A stretch of 64,000 nucleotides of DNA from UBA6163 sp041753075 (GTDB taxonomy: Bacteria > Planctomycetota > Planctomycetia > Pirellulales > Pirellulaceae): contig JBGSVE010000065.1 in assembly GCA_041753075.1 (NCBI GenBank), forward strand, positions 62,001 through 126,000, given 5' to 3'. The notes under the pieces were generated by a model that worked only from the letters and a program-made list of their open reading frames with translations, was not told the DNA's origin and ran no database searches. Below, one piece after another: positions 55,171-63,993 of the stretch. The position numbers were made by a program, and so were the translations under genes. Positions within the stretch are counted from its first letter, which is position 1. Each line of letters starts with the position of its first letter.

Positions 55171-56378
55171 CCCGGGCCTCGTTGACTGGCGTACCTTAAC
55201 ACCGCGCCGCTCGGTAAACCGCCAATCGGGTTCGACAATTCTTCGATCAACGCGACCGGCGCGGCGAGTGAACGGTTGACCGCGCCGCCGCTGCGAATCG
55301 TATCAATCAACTTGCTCGATCCCAGGTTATCAAAGAAGCCAGCGAAGCCGCTTTCCCCAGCGTAACCGAGGCCACCGCGCATTGCCAACTCGATATCGGA
55401 CCACTGGCTCACAATGCCAGTCGCAAGCGCCTCGGCCGCTTCGATCCACATCGGAATGCTCAACCACTGGGTCACCTCGTCCAACGTCCAAGTGTGCGCA
55501 TCACGCTGGTACTTTGCGACCACGGCGGTTGCCTTGTCGCATAATTTGGTTGCCGCCGACGAGTCATAGAATCCACCGCCGTGCATTGTGCCCAGACGCC
55601 CGGCTTTGATCATGCCCGGCAAAATCGGTGCCGGATCAATTCGCTCTGGAAACGATTGCCAAAACACGCGGCCTGAATCAAACGCGGTTCTGACTCCAAT
55701 CGTGTCGATCAGTCGCAGCGGTGACATTGGCATACCGAACGCACTCGCGGCATCGCCAAGCATTTCGGAGCTGGCACCTTGGCCAAGCAACAACAGCGCC
55801 TGGTTCAAGTACGGTGCGAGCAACCGATTGACCACGAATCCAGGACTGTCCTTGACCTCCAGCGACGCTTTGCCAAGTAAAGATGCGTGTTGTTGGCACG
55901 CCATGGACGTTTGCGGCGTGGTCGCCGGCGACGCAATCAATTCGACAAGCGGGCGTTCACCAACCGGCATGAAAAAATGCATTCCACAACAGCGTGTGTC
56001 TTGGCCCATGCTCGCGAATACGTCCGCGATGCGCAGGTTTGACGTGTTGCTCGCCAAAATAATGTCCGGCCCAAGAGTGGCTCGCGCCTCGCGAAACAAA
56101 GACTGCTTCGCCGCCAGGTTTTCGCTAATCGACTCGATCAACAACCCAGGCGGCTGGAGCGGCGCGCGTCCCAGTGTCACCATCGATCGACCGTTAATCG
56201 GACAATCGACGCTATTCTCCCCGAAGTCAACGTGACGTGATCGCAACCAAATTACTGCATCGGTCAATGCTTCAGCGCGACCGTCGACCAGTGCGACGTT
56301 CATTCCCGCGGCCAAATGCGAATCGGCAATGGCTCGACCCACGATCCCCGCACCGATCAAATACACGCTGGCGTTCAT
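55167..56378 (-). CDS. 3-hydroxyacyl-CoA dehydrogenase
   Basis: 403 aa from ATG 56378. The NAD-binding start is VYLIGAGIVGRAIADSHLAAG. Conserved parts are ESISENLAAKQSLFREA, SNTSNLRIADVF, HFFMPVGERPLVELI and VKDSPGFVVNRLLAPYLNQAL. The enzyme oxidises 3-hydroxyacyl-CoA in beta-oxidation. No enoyl-CoA hydratase domain is fused. It heads the minus-strand operon ending with the antiporter pseudogene; the frame back to 56441 is not family-like. Confidence 0.92.
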   Translation of the reverse strand: MNASVYLIGAGIVGRAIADSHLAAGMNVALVDGRAEALTDAVIWLRSRHVDFGENSVDCPINGRSMVTLGRAPLQPPGLLIESISENLAAKQSLFREARATLGPDIILASNTSNLRIADVFASMGQDTRCCGMHFFMPVGERPLVELIASPATTPQTSMACQQHASLLGKASLEVKDSPGFVVNRLLAPYLNQALLLLGQGASSEMLGDAASAFGMPMSPLRLIDTIGVRTAFDSGRVFWQSFPERIDPAPILPGMIKAGRLGTMHGGGFYDSSAATKLCDKATAVVAKYQRDAHTWTLDEVTQWLSIPMWIEAAEALATGIVSQWSDIELAMRGGLGYAGESGFAGFFDNLGSSKLIDTIRSGGAVNRSLAAPVALIEELSNPIGGLPSGAVLRYASQRGPG

Positions 56379-56463
56379 TGATTTCGTCGCCGCTTGGCAT
56401 GGCTGCGGAAAAAAGCATCTGGCCCTGCTTGTGCGAAGCACCCGACGGGCCGGTTCTCAGCAA

Positions 56464-56486
56464 TTGGGGTCAGACACTTTTTTCCG
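56464..56486 (+). repeat. GGTCAGACAC-type element
   Basis: The sequence ggggtcagacacttttttcc resembles one arm of the hairpin at 38198 (ggtgtcggacacctttttt). It lies between divergent genes and might be a partial copy of the same dispersed element. Weakly supported. Confidence 0.3.
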
Positions 56487-56545
56487 CCGGTTGCTTGGCT
56501 ATTCGCTGGGTTCGGCATCGCGGTATGTTATGGTTTTTGGAAAGA

Positions 56546-56971
56546 ATGATGCACCGCATAATCGCTCGATCGATCGCTTGTCTGCCGCTAATCTTGATCT
56601 TCGCATGTTCCAGCACGTCAACAGTCGCGCCGCTAAGTGAATCGCAATCAAATGCGACAACCGGCCCCGTTTCGATCGTCGTTAACGATGGCGAAAGCAA
56701 GGTTCAGTGCGAAGTCAATAATGTTGCCGCTGGGACAACGGTCGAGCAAGTGATGCGACAAGTTGACGATCCGCGAATCAAGATTAAGATTTCCGGTTCC
56801 GGCACCACGGCGATCATTACGGCGATCAACGACCTGACGAATTCGGGCGGCGAGGGTTGGATTTATCGAGTTGACGGTAAATGGGCCGATCGCGGCATGG
56901 GCACGTTCAAGTTAACACCGCCGGTCACCATCACCTGGCAACACGGCGACTTCGCCGAAATGCAGCCGTGA
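56546..56971 (+). CDS. DUF4430-domain lipoprotein
   Basis: 141 aa from ATG 56546; ATG 56549 is an alternative. A lipoprotein signal peptide ends in LIFACSS. The DUF4430-like part has AAGTTVEQVMRQ, GEGWIYRVDGKWADRGMGTF and the end ITWQHGD. This is the transcobalamin C-terminal-like fold. Function unknown. Confidence 0.75.
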   Translation: MMHRIIARSIACLPLILIFACSSTSTVAPLSESQSNATTGPVSIVVNDGESKVQCEVNNVAAGTTVEQVMRQVDDPRIKIKISGSGTTAIITAINDLTNSGGEGWIYRVDGKWADRGMGTFKLTPPVTITWQHGDFAEMQP

Positions 56972-57353
56972 TGGCACCATCCGAAGTTGCTGTAACTAGG
57001 TTGGGTCTGAACTGGAGGCGAATACCGCTAACGGCCGAACATGAGCTCAATGCCAATGAAAAGGTCCATCAGACTTTGTCGTGGATTTGCCTAGGAACCC
57101 GGATTTTGGAGGCATGGCTCCCGTGTCCAAAAGTCGTCGCGATGGAAGATTCGAGAAAGTCGCCGGCGGGTATCCCGTCGGCGACCGACGAGCACCTTTG
57201 TCGCACGATCGACCGGGCTATTCCTTCCAAAGTTGCGTCCCCGCAGAGCTTCAGTCCGCCTCACCAGGCACGTCCATTGTACGGCACAGGATCGTCCTTC
57301 AGTCACTTTGGACAGGGGAGCCATCCCTCAAAAAATCCAACAGCACATCCTGC
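56972..57353. other. Intergenic region without a recognisable gene
   Basis: 382 bases. Several open frames cross it, but none resembles a family I know. A segment near 57098-57132 (acccggattttggaggcatg, then gctcccgtgtccaa) resembles one at 62617. No PemK/MazF toxin was found next to the antitoxin. Confidence 0.5.
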
Positions 57354-57587
57354 CTATCCACGATAAACCCGGATGGACCACAAAATATCTCCATCGTCAC
57401 CATGACTTTGATAGACGTTGTCCAACGCCCCGGTGATTTGATCGTCGTCGTGCCGAGCGACAAACTCTGCCAAGGCACGCGCGTAGAACTGGCTACGTGA
57501 AGTCTTAAAGCGGCTTGCCAATCGATCAGCATCGGCAAACAAATCATCAGGAATGGAAACGGCTGCTTTCGTACCCAGAGTATGCAT
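57354..57587 (-). CDS. Orphan ribbon-helix-helix (MazE/CopG-like) antitoxin
   Basis: 77 aa from ATG 57587. AAVSIPDDLFADADRLASRF, then TSRSQFYARALAEFVARHDDD and ITGALDNVY, form a ribbon-helix-helix DNA-binding domain as in MazE-type antitoxins. The C-terminus (after VYQSHGD) does not look like the usual toxin-binding tail, and no toxin gene follows. It may be a remnant of a lost toxin-antitoxin pair. Confidence 0.6.
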   Translation of the reverse strand: MHTLGTKAAVSIPDDLFADADRLASRFKTSRSQFYARALAEFVARHDDDQITGALDNVYQSHGDDGDILWSIRVYRG

Positions 57588-58155
57588 GCAAAAACGAGGC
57601 CCCGTCAATCACGAATCGATCGGCAATCCATCGATGAGGAAAAGGTGCCCAGGGCAGGGGAATGCCAAGGAACAAGATGGTGACGCCTAACAATCAGCGG
57701 CAAGACAGAGAAAGCAGGGGGCTTTGAGTAGAATGTGGAAAGTTGATAGCTGTACGATTTGTCGGTGGCACCAACCGTTCGTCGGCACCAACCGTTCGTC
57801 CTAGCTTCTGTGATGCTGCAGGACATCGATTGCTGTCGCGTAGCGGCATTGGATGGTATGGCGGATGAGAATGACGGAAGGGGTTTGGATAGTCGCACAG
57901 CGACGGCTGAATGTTACTCGCCGCGGCAAATACCTGACAAATTGAAGATGTTTATTTCAACGAATGTCGCTCGCTTGCTTGTCAAAATCCACCCGATTAT
58001 CGGAGTTCGTTTCCCCCTGATGGCGGATTTGGGTTAAGTTCGGGTGCGGTGACCGGAATTTTCGTGTGGCGCTCCCGCGAATCCTTTAAATGGCGGGGAC
58101 GACCGTCGCTTATCCCCTGCTCGACGCCGTCGATTCAATTGCCAGGTTCTAAAAA
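57588..58155. other. Intergenic region with a tandem repeat
   Basis: 568 bases between the antitoxin and the Hcp-repeat gene. It holds the promoter region of both and a 17-base tandem duplication at 57768-57801. I see no gene or RNA. Confidence 0.5.
57768..57801 (+). repeat. 17-base tandem repeat, two copies
   Basis: ggcaccaaccgttcgtc occurs twice in a row (57768-57784 and 57785-57801) without a mismatch. Confidence 0.9.
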
Positions 58156-59238
58156 ATGAAACGTCCAAACAAACGTCATACCCTGCGCTGCGAACGACTC
58201 GAATCACGCCGACTGCTGGCCGCCGTCCTCGACATCCAGAATCCCGATATTCCCGGTGGCTCGGGATTCGCGGGACACGTTGATGAGATCGTTGTCGATT
58301 CGTTTCATTTGTCGCTCAGCGATGCGACTCCGGGAGCCGCTGGCGGGCTGCAGGTCCAAGACTTTCGCGTTCTCAAACAGTTCGACAAAGGCACGCCTGC
58401 GTTGATTCGCGAATCAACAATCGGCAAAAGTCACGAAACGGTCAGTTTCAACGTGCTTGACGCCAATGGAAACGACGTCTTGACGATTGACTTGGATGAC
58501 TCGCGGTTGACCGGTTTCGCAACCGCCGATGACGAATCCAACAATTCAAAAGTATTCGAGGATCTCGCGTTGAGCTACGCCGGCATCAAGATCGGATTCA
58601 ACGAGTTGGATACCAAAACTGGCAACGTCACTAGCAAGCGAGACGCCCAATGGGACCTATTGACGAATAAGTCGAAGACTGCCGCAGGCACAGGCTTGGT
58701 CACAACACCGCTCGCCGGCGGTGCGTTTCTAACGATTGCCGGCAAGAACATTGCGATCGAGCAATTCGACTGGCGGGCCGCGTTGCCGGTCAGTTTTTTC
58801 GGAGAGAATACCTTCATCGGCGATGCTCTCGGTGGTGATTTTGCAGTGACTCGCAAGGTCGACCTTACCACGCCAGCCATCTTTTCGTCTTTGGTCAGCG
58901 AGCAATCGCTCGGAGAGTCAATCAAGCTCAGCGACCAGCGATCGGTCAATGGAACCGATGTGACCAACGTCGAATGGACCATTTACAATCCATTCATCAC
59001 GACCTTTGATTTGGCCGGTGGCAGTGATTTAACGACCATCCGGAACAGCTTCTTCGTATCGTATTCGAAGGTCGACTTCAAGGTCACGCCAATCACGGGC
59101 AAGTTCATCGGCACACCGACAAGCGTGTCGTGGGATTTGGCGCAGAACACTGTCACCTCCGCCAGCGGTTTTGGAAACAACAAAGTAACCGGCACCGGCA
59201 ATACGATACTAACTCTCCCCAACGGCGGAGCACAATAA
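58156..59238 (+). CDS. Hcp-repeat dockerin protein, N-terminal part (before frameshift)
   Basis: 360 aa from ATG 58156. The N-terminus has RHTLRCERLESRRLLAAVLD, the planctomycete LESRxLL motif. Module 1 (about 35-155): HVDEIVVDSFHLSLSD, then QFDKGTPALIRESTIGKSHE, SFNVLD, and FEDLALSYAGIKIGFNELD. Module 2 (about 200-325): IAIEQFDWRAALPVSFFG, FAVTRKVDLTTPAIFSSLVS and the end FVSYSKVDFKV. Both have the shape of the Hcp beta-barrel of type VI secretion tubes. The reading stops right after ILTLPNGG, where the next module should begin; a one-base frameshift probably separates it from the frame that follows. Confidence 0.75.
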   Translation: MKRPNKRHTLRCERLESRRLLAAVLDIQNPDIPGGSGFAGHVDEIVVDSFHLSLSDATPGAAGGLQVQDFRVLKQFDKGTPALIRESTIGKSHETVSFNVLDANGNDVLTIDLDDSRLTGFATADDESNNSKVFEDLALSYAGIKIGFNELDTKTGNVTSKRDAQWDLLTNKSKTAAGTGLVTTPLAGGAFLTIAGKNIAIEQFDWRAALPVSFFGENTFIGDALGGDFAVTRKVDLTTPAIFSSLVSEQSLGESIKLSDQRSVNGTDVTNVEWTIYNPFITTFDLAGGSDLTTIRNSFFVSYSKVDFKVTPITGKFIGTPTSVSWDLAQNTVTSASGFGNNKVTGTGNTILTLPNGGAQ

Positions 59239-62186
59239 AACTCGATTCGTTCCAGTGGTCCGAAGCGACTCAATATGATCATTCCGGTGCTGGTGGCCTC
59301 GGTGGTGATGGCGGTCCTAGTACATTTGGCGATTTCAAGTTTCAAGTCCCGTTGGATCAATCCAGTCCCGGTTTGATCGCGACGTTGGCGGACGGCAATG
59401 TGGGGAAATATGTTGTCACACGTCCACTGGACGCAGAAGGCAAAACGTTCGTGAAATGGGATCTGTCCGATGCCTATGTCTCCGAGTACCTGGTGGCCGG
59501 CGTTTCGGAACCGGGCGTCGAACCAATGACAGCTTTTTCGATCAGCTTTGCGAAAGCGGAACGCACTCAGGTCAATGTGAAAGCGGACGGAAAGTCATTG
59601 GAGACGCCTGTGGTCGCGGATTGGAGTCTTCTTGCGAGGGAGGCTACAAAGACGGCAGGATTTGGATTCACGACGCTCGACAAGCCGACGCTCGAATTGA
59701 CATTGAACGATGGTGGTAAGGCGAGCGATGTATCACTCGATTCTTTCAGTTGGTCAGGCCAACGAGACGAATCCGGTGCGGTGCCTGAACTCTTTAATGT
59801 GCTTGCACCGCTTGGCGTCCACTCGTCAGGACTTTTTTCGGCGGTGGCCGGAACACGTTTGATCGATAGTGTTTCGATCAAGCGACATCAAGCGATCAAT
59901 GGAACGAAAGTCGAACTGTATCGTTTTGACTTGTCCAGCGTCGTGCTGACCGACTACACGACCACAGGATCAAACACAACAAGTTCTGAGGATCCCGAAT
60001 TCTTTACTATCAATCCGCGAAAGGTAAAACTGACGACGTTCGAGTATGACAAAATTGGTAAACAGACCAGTTCCAGCTTCTTTGAATGGGACACCCGCGA
60101 CAACAAGACTGACGGAAACAATATCGGCAACTTGGGTAACCAACCTAGTGCGAACGTGAACACAGAAAACAAGCTGCGATTTGGCGATGGATCAGCGATT
60201 GACCTGGACTCTTTCGACTGGAATGCGGAGCTGCCGGTCGCGCTGCCTTCGCAATTCGGTCAGCGTAAAGTCGGCCAATCGAGCGCCGATGATTTTGTCT
60301 TCGTGTGGCAGGGCGCGCCGTTGACTTCGCACCTCCAAGCCTTTGTCGAGGGCAAAACAGCGGTGACGCCGGTCGAAATCGATACGTCGATTCTTGATAG
60401 TTCGATGGGTAAGTTGGTCAACTATGCGAATTGGGATTTGAACGGAAAAATTGGTTTCAACAGCTTCGAGTTTATTGACTCTAAGCAAGCGCATATACCG
60501 TTCAACAGTTTTTCGATCAACTTCGACGAAGCCGATTTGCAACTGAATCAATTTTCCAATGACGGGACATCAAAAGTCACCAACAAGACGTCCGTCGATT
60601 GTAATTTGCCGACTCAGTCGGTCACCAATGCAGGCGATTTTGGTTCGTTCCAGTTCGACCCGCTAAGTTTTCCGAAAAGTACGCTGGAGGTGAAAAGCGC
60701 ACCCAATTCGCCGGAGCTAAAAGTGTTGGCGTATGTCTGGGAAACGTCCAATCCCGTCGAACAACAGGTTGGGCTTGGAAAACTCAGCGATCGCCAGGGC
60801 GGCGGACGAACCGAGTTTGCAGTCCTCACCGAATACAGCGAAACCTCCGCAGGCTTCATCACTTCGCTGGCACAAGGCTCACTCATCGACGAACTGAAGC
60901 TCACCTCCTGGGACTTCACCACCAAAGAACCCAGACCGTTCCGCGAATGGGACTTCAGCGATGTTTTTATCAGTAGTTATTCTGTCAGGCCGGCCGACGG
61001 TAACGGCCGAGGGATCGTCAGCTTGACGCTCGATATCGGACGCGTTGTCTCGACAATCACGACCTACGAAGATAGTCTCGGTTCGGCGCTGGCATTTTTG
61101 TCCGTTGGCCCCGCAGCACCTGCGCTGGAAACGACGATCGCAACCACGTTCACCAGTTTTGTTGATTTCGTTTCGCCGCCAGCATCCACGGGCATTCCTA
61201 ACGTCCAAGCGACAGATCTGGATACGACCACCGTCGCGCTACCCAACTTCTTTAGTGACGAACAAGAGTTGGCGGTCGATTTGACCTACTCATACAACAT
61301 CGATACCAATCCCGGACTGTTCAATAACGTTAGCATCGATGCAAATAAACAATTGATCCTCCAGCCCGTAGCAAACCAACCCGGAACCGCGACGATCACG
61401 GTTACCGCGACCGATGCCTTCGGTTTAATTGCCAGCACAACGTTTGACGTGACCGTGAACAACACGCCGCCCGTCGTGACCGCGATCATTGCCGGTTCGA
61501 GCACTTGGCTTGGCCCCTTCATCGACGCCGTTGATGGTAGCGGCACCGGTGCGGGCAACGGACTCGGTTATGAACTTGTCCCCAGCCAAACAATCGCCAG
61601 CACCGGAGTGGATCGGATCTATATTCAATTCAGTGAATCGGTCAATCAATTCAACGCGTCGAATGTCGTTTTGTTCGGAGCCAATGTGTTGGACTATGCC
61701 ACGATCGCAACCGTATCCTATGACGCCACGAACAATCGCGGGATCATCAGCCTCGCGTCGCCGTTGGCCAGCGACAAATTGCGGATCGGGGTCTCGAACT
61801 TGGTCGCCGATGTAGCCGGCGGTACACTCGGCGGCGGCGTGCTTGATTTCAGCTTCAATGTGTTGGTCGGTGACGCCGACGATGATGGCAACGTCAACGG
61901 TGGCGACTTGTCGGCCTTCGCTGGTGCATTTAATCAAAGCGCCGGTGGCGCGAACTATAACCCGCGCGCCGACTGGAACGCCGATGGCGAAGTCAACGGT
62001 GCCGACTTGACCTTTTTTGCGACTCAATTCAACCAGTCATTACCCGCCAGCAATCCGCCGCCACTGGACTTCGGTCCTAGCACGTTGTCATCGCGCCGAC
62101 TGGCAGCACCACCCGTTGATAAATACTTCAGCGGCTTCGATGACGAGCGATTAACACTACTCGACGCGATTGATTCGATCATCTAA
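59130..62186 (+). CDS. Hcp-repeat dockerin protein, C-terminal part (after frameshift)
   Basis: The frame is open from 59130 but real coding begins near 59225, where TIKLDSFQW continues the upstream product. Modules 3 to 6 start at IKLDSFQW (59230), VSLDSFSW (59720), IDLDSFDW (60196) and LKVLAYVW (60712); each ends in a strand such as FSISFAKAER or LTLDIGR. A cadherin-like domain follows (from about 61150), then a region TPPVVTAIIAGSSTWLG common in planctomycete surface proteins, and a dockerin: VGDADDDGNVNGGDLSAFAG and WNADGEVNGADLTFF. There is no start codon of its own nearby. Confidence 0.75.
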   Translation: MGFGAEHCHLRQRFWKQQSNRHRQYDTNSPQRRSTIKLDSFQWSEATQYDHSGAGGLGGDGGPSTFGDFKFQVPLDQSSPGLIATLADGNVGKYVVTRPLDAEGKTFVKWDLSDAYVSEYLVAGVSEPGVEPMTAFSISFAKAERTQVNVKADGKSLETPVVADWSLLAREATKTAGFGFTTLDKPTLELTLNDGGKASDVSLDSFSWSGQRDESGAVPELFNVLAPLGVHSSGLFSAVAGTRLIDSVSIKRHQAINGTKVELYRFDLSSVVLTDYTTTGSNTTSSEDPEFFTINPRKVKLTTFEYDKIGKQTSSSFFEWDTRDNKTDGNNIGNLGNQPSANVNTENKLRFGDGSAIDLDSFDWNAELPVALPSQFGQRKVGQSSADDFVFVWQGAPLTSHLQAFVEGKTAVTPVEIDTSILDSSMGKLVNYANWDLNGKIGFNSFEFIDSKQAHIPFNSFSINFDEADLQLNQFSNDGTSKVTNKTSVDCNLPTQSVTNAGDFGSFQFDPLSFPKSTLEVKSAPNSPELKVLAYVWETSNPVEQQVGLGKLSDRQGGGRTEFAVLTEYSETSAGFITSLAQGSLIDELKLTSWDFTTKEPRPFREWDFSDVFISSYSVRPADGNGRGIVSLTLDIGRVVSTITTYEDSLGSALAFLSVGPAAPALETTIATTFTSFVDFVSPPASTGIPNVQATDLDTTTVALPNFFSDEQELAVDLTYSYNIDTNPGLFNNVSIDANKQLILQPVANQPGTATITVTATDAFGLIASTTFDVTVNNTPPVVTAIIAGSSTWLGPFIDAVDGSGTGAGNGLGYELVPSQTIASTGVDRIYIQFSESVNQFNASNVVLFGANVLDYATIATVSYDATNNRGIISLASPLASDKLRIGVSNLVADVAGGTLGGGVLDFSFNVLVGDADDDGNVNGGDLSAFAGAFNQSAGGANYNPRADWNADGEVNGADLTFFATQFNQSLPASNPPPLDFGPSTLSSRRLAAPPVDKYFSGFDDERLTLLDAIDSII
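59217..59238 (+). other. Frameshift joining the two halves of the Hcp-repeat gene
   Basis: The upstream frame ends tccccaacggcggagcacaa then taa; the downstream frame reads agc aca ata aaa. One missing base after ggcggagc would restore GG-A-TIKLDSF and match the linkers before modules 4 and 5. The run cccc just upstream could also allow a -1 slip. Real mutation, sequencing error and programmed shift cannot be told apart. Confidence 0.7.
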
Positions 62187-62224
62187 GCAGGTAGGCATGT
62201 ATTCGTCGGTGCATTAAGCAATGA

Positions 62225-62283
62225 GCGTTAGCCCGGTTATTCCAGACGCTCCGCACCAGCCTAGACAAAACTGGGGCTAACGC
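62225..62283. repeat. Palindromic repeat family 4 (single copy here)
   Basis: Arms gcgttagccc and ggggctaacgc, about 40 bases between them, just after the Hcp-repeat gene. No second copy in the window. Confidence 0.6.
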
Positions 62284-62387
62284 CCAAACGGCTAATGGAA
62301 GTGAACTCTAGTTTTCAATCCTGACGAATCACTGGCTGGACAGCGACAACTAGTGCAGCGTTGCAGTTAAAAATTAGGGATTGACTC

Positions 62388-62451
62388 GTGAGCGGTTCGG
62401 CGCCAGCCGCCGGTAATTCACGATATCGGTCGCTAGCGCCATTCCGCTCAC
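62388..62451. repeat. Palindromic repeat family 3, copy 2
   Basis: Starts gtgagcggttcggcgccag and ends cgctagcgccattccgctcac, matching the arms of the copy at 42212. Confidence 0.8.
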
Positions 62452-62804
62452 AAACCTAATTCTTAGCAGTGGATTTGTCGCTCTTTACGAGCCCGACAAG
62501 CGGAAGCAGACAAAGGTGTCAGCGACGGTCTTAACTTTGGTCGATACTTGATTTCAAAACATTTTGAAACTCCTTTCCGATTGAGTGGATTCAGGGGTAC
62601 CTTGGGGCCAGCCCCAAACCCCGGGATTTTCTTGGCATGGCTCCGGTGTTCAATGATGTTTTGTTGCTCGTCTCTGGGTAGCGAACTATCTTCTCGATGT
62701 TTGGCGAAACGAAGCGGGCTCTGTGGGGAGACTGACCTGTGAGGGATACCCAAGTCGACGGTGCGTCAATGACGTTCATTCGGAGCGTTTGGGTTGGCAA
62801 CGAC

Positions 62805-63215
62805 TCAGACACTCATTTTGTTTTGCCACATCTGATCTGTCTTGAGCAGCAGATTCAAGATTGTGATGAACTTTCGCATGCATGCCACGATCGCCACCTT
62901 TGACGCTTTGCCTTTCGATTTCAGATGCGAGTAGTACGCTTTGATCGCCGGATTGTGACGGATCGCCACGATCGTCGCCATGTAAAGCACTCGTCGCACT
63001 TGGCCTCGTCCTCCACTGATAAATCGCTTGCCGGACTTTTTGCCAGAGTCGCGATTGATCGGTGCCACGCCGACCAGTTTGGCAATCTCACCGCGATTGA
63101 GCTTACCGAGCTCAGGCAGCTCAGCGAGGACCGTCGAAATCATCACCGGTCCAACTCCTTTGACCGAGCCCAAGACTTCGATCAGACGTTTGTTTTCGAT
63201 GTCGGTCTGAAGCAT
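62805..63215 (-). pseudogene. IS110-family transposase, C-terminal fragment
   Basis: 136 aa of the C-terminal Transposase_20 domain: LGSVKGVGPVMISTVLAELPEL, VGVAPINRDSGKKSGKRF, GRGQVRRVLYMATIVAIRHNP and VACMRKFITILN. The N-terminal DEDD domain (about 200 residues) is missing. The same frame stays open to about 63240, where the IS66 remnant begins, so one element probably interrupted the other. Confidence 0.85.
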
Positions 63216-63241
63216 TTTGGCAAGTTTCGAATCAACGTCAT

Positions 63242-63993
63242 TTGAACGTGGACGAAACTGGACACAAAGACAACGGCGATAAGATGTGGACGTGGTGCTT
63301 TCGAGCGTACCTGTTTACTGTCTTTAAAATCTCGCCCAGTCGCGGCAGCCAAGTCCTCGTCGAAACGCTCGGGGCAGAGTTTGATGGAGTGATCGGCTGC
63401 GACTACTTCTCGGCGTAGCGCAAGTTCATGAAGCTCGACGGGAACCTCAAGCTTCAGTTTTGCATCGCGCATTTGATCCGCGACATCAAGTTTTTGTGCA
63501 TCCATCCCGACCTGTCCAATCAAGAATACGGTAAGCTGCTTCGAGAGCATTGCCGCAAGCTGTTCAAAACGTTCGCCCGCCGCGATGAATTCGTAAGCGA
63601 GGCCAGCTTTCGTCAATCGCTGGAGCGAATTCGCGATGCAATCATCTGGGACGCTACGGTCGAACAGCCCGAAACGCAGCACGCCGCCAACCTAGCTGAG
63701 CGGTTCTACAATCACTTTGAAGACTACTTCCGGTTCATCAGTGATCCAAACATCGGCCCGACAAATAGCTTAGCCGAACAAGCGATTCGATTCGTCGCGA
63801 CCCACCGCCGGATGACGCAAGGCACACGCGGAGAAATGAGCAAGCTTGGTTCGAGAGAATCTGCACGGTTGCGGTAACTTGCGAACAACAGGGTCGCGAC
63901 ATCTTTGACTATCTTTGCGAATCGGTGGCATCGTTCTTGAATGGCCAGCCATCACCGAGTCTGCTTCCCGCAGTCAACGCCGACACATCCTAA
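63242..63993 (+). pseudogene. IS66-family transposase fragment, inactivated
   Basis: The DDE-domain reading starts LNVDETGHKDNGDKMWTWCF with no N-terminal part. A TAG at 63416-63418 replaces the Tyr of DYFSAYRK. The frame resumes as QFCIAHLIRDIKFL and IGPTNSLAEQAIR, then a one-base loss near 63846 shifts it before ERICTVAVTCEQQGRD. It ends near the window edge (PSLLPAVNADTS). Confidence 0.85.

Larger units (their letters stand above)
62187..62804. other. Repeat-rich intergenic region
   Basis: 618 bases after the Hcp-repeat gene. It holds the palindromes at 62225 and 62388 and the segment near 62617 that resembles one at 57098. No gene is supported. Confidence 0.6.

Noticed and set aside
57081..57500. 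Plus-strand open frame of 139 codons
   Set aside because: It overlaps the antitoxin on the other strand and shows no family pattern, signal peptide or ribosome-binding site.
58156..62186. A working type VI secretion locus
   Set aside because: No VipA/B, ClpV, VgrG or baseplate gene is nearby, and the Hcp-like modules sit in a dockerin surface protein.
62463..62812. Minus-strand frames after the Hcp-repeat gene as small genes
   Set aside because: They lie in repeat-rich DNA with no ribosome-binding site or recognisable protein pattern.
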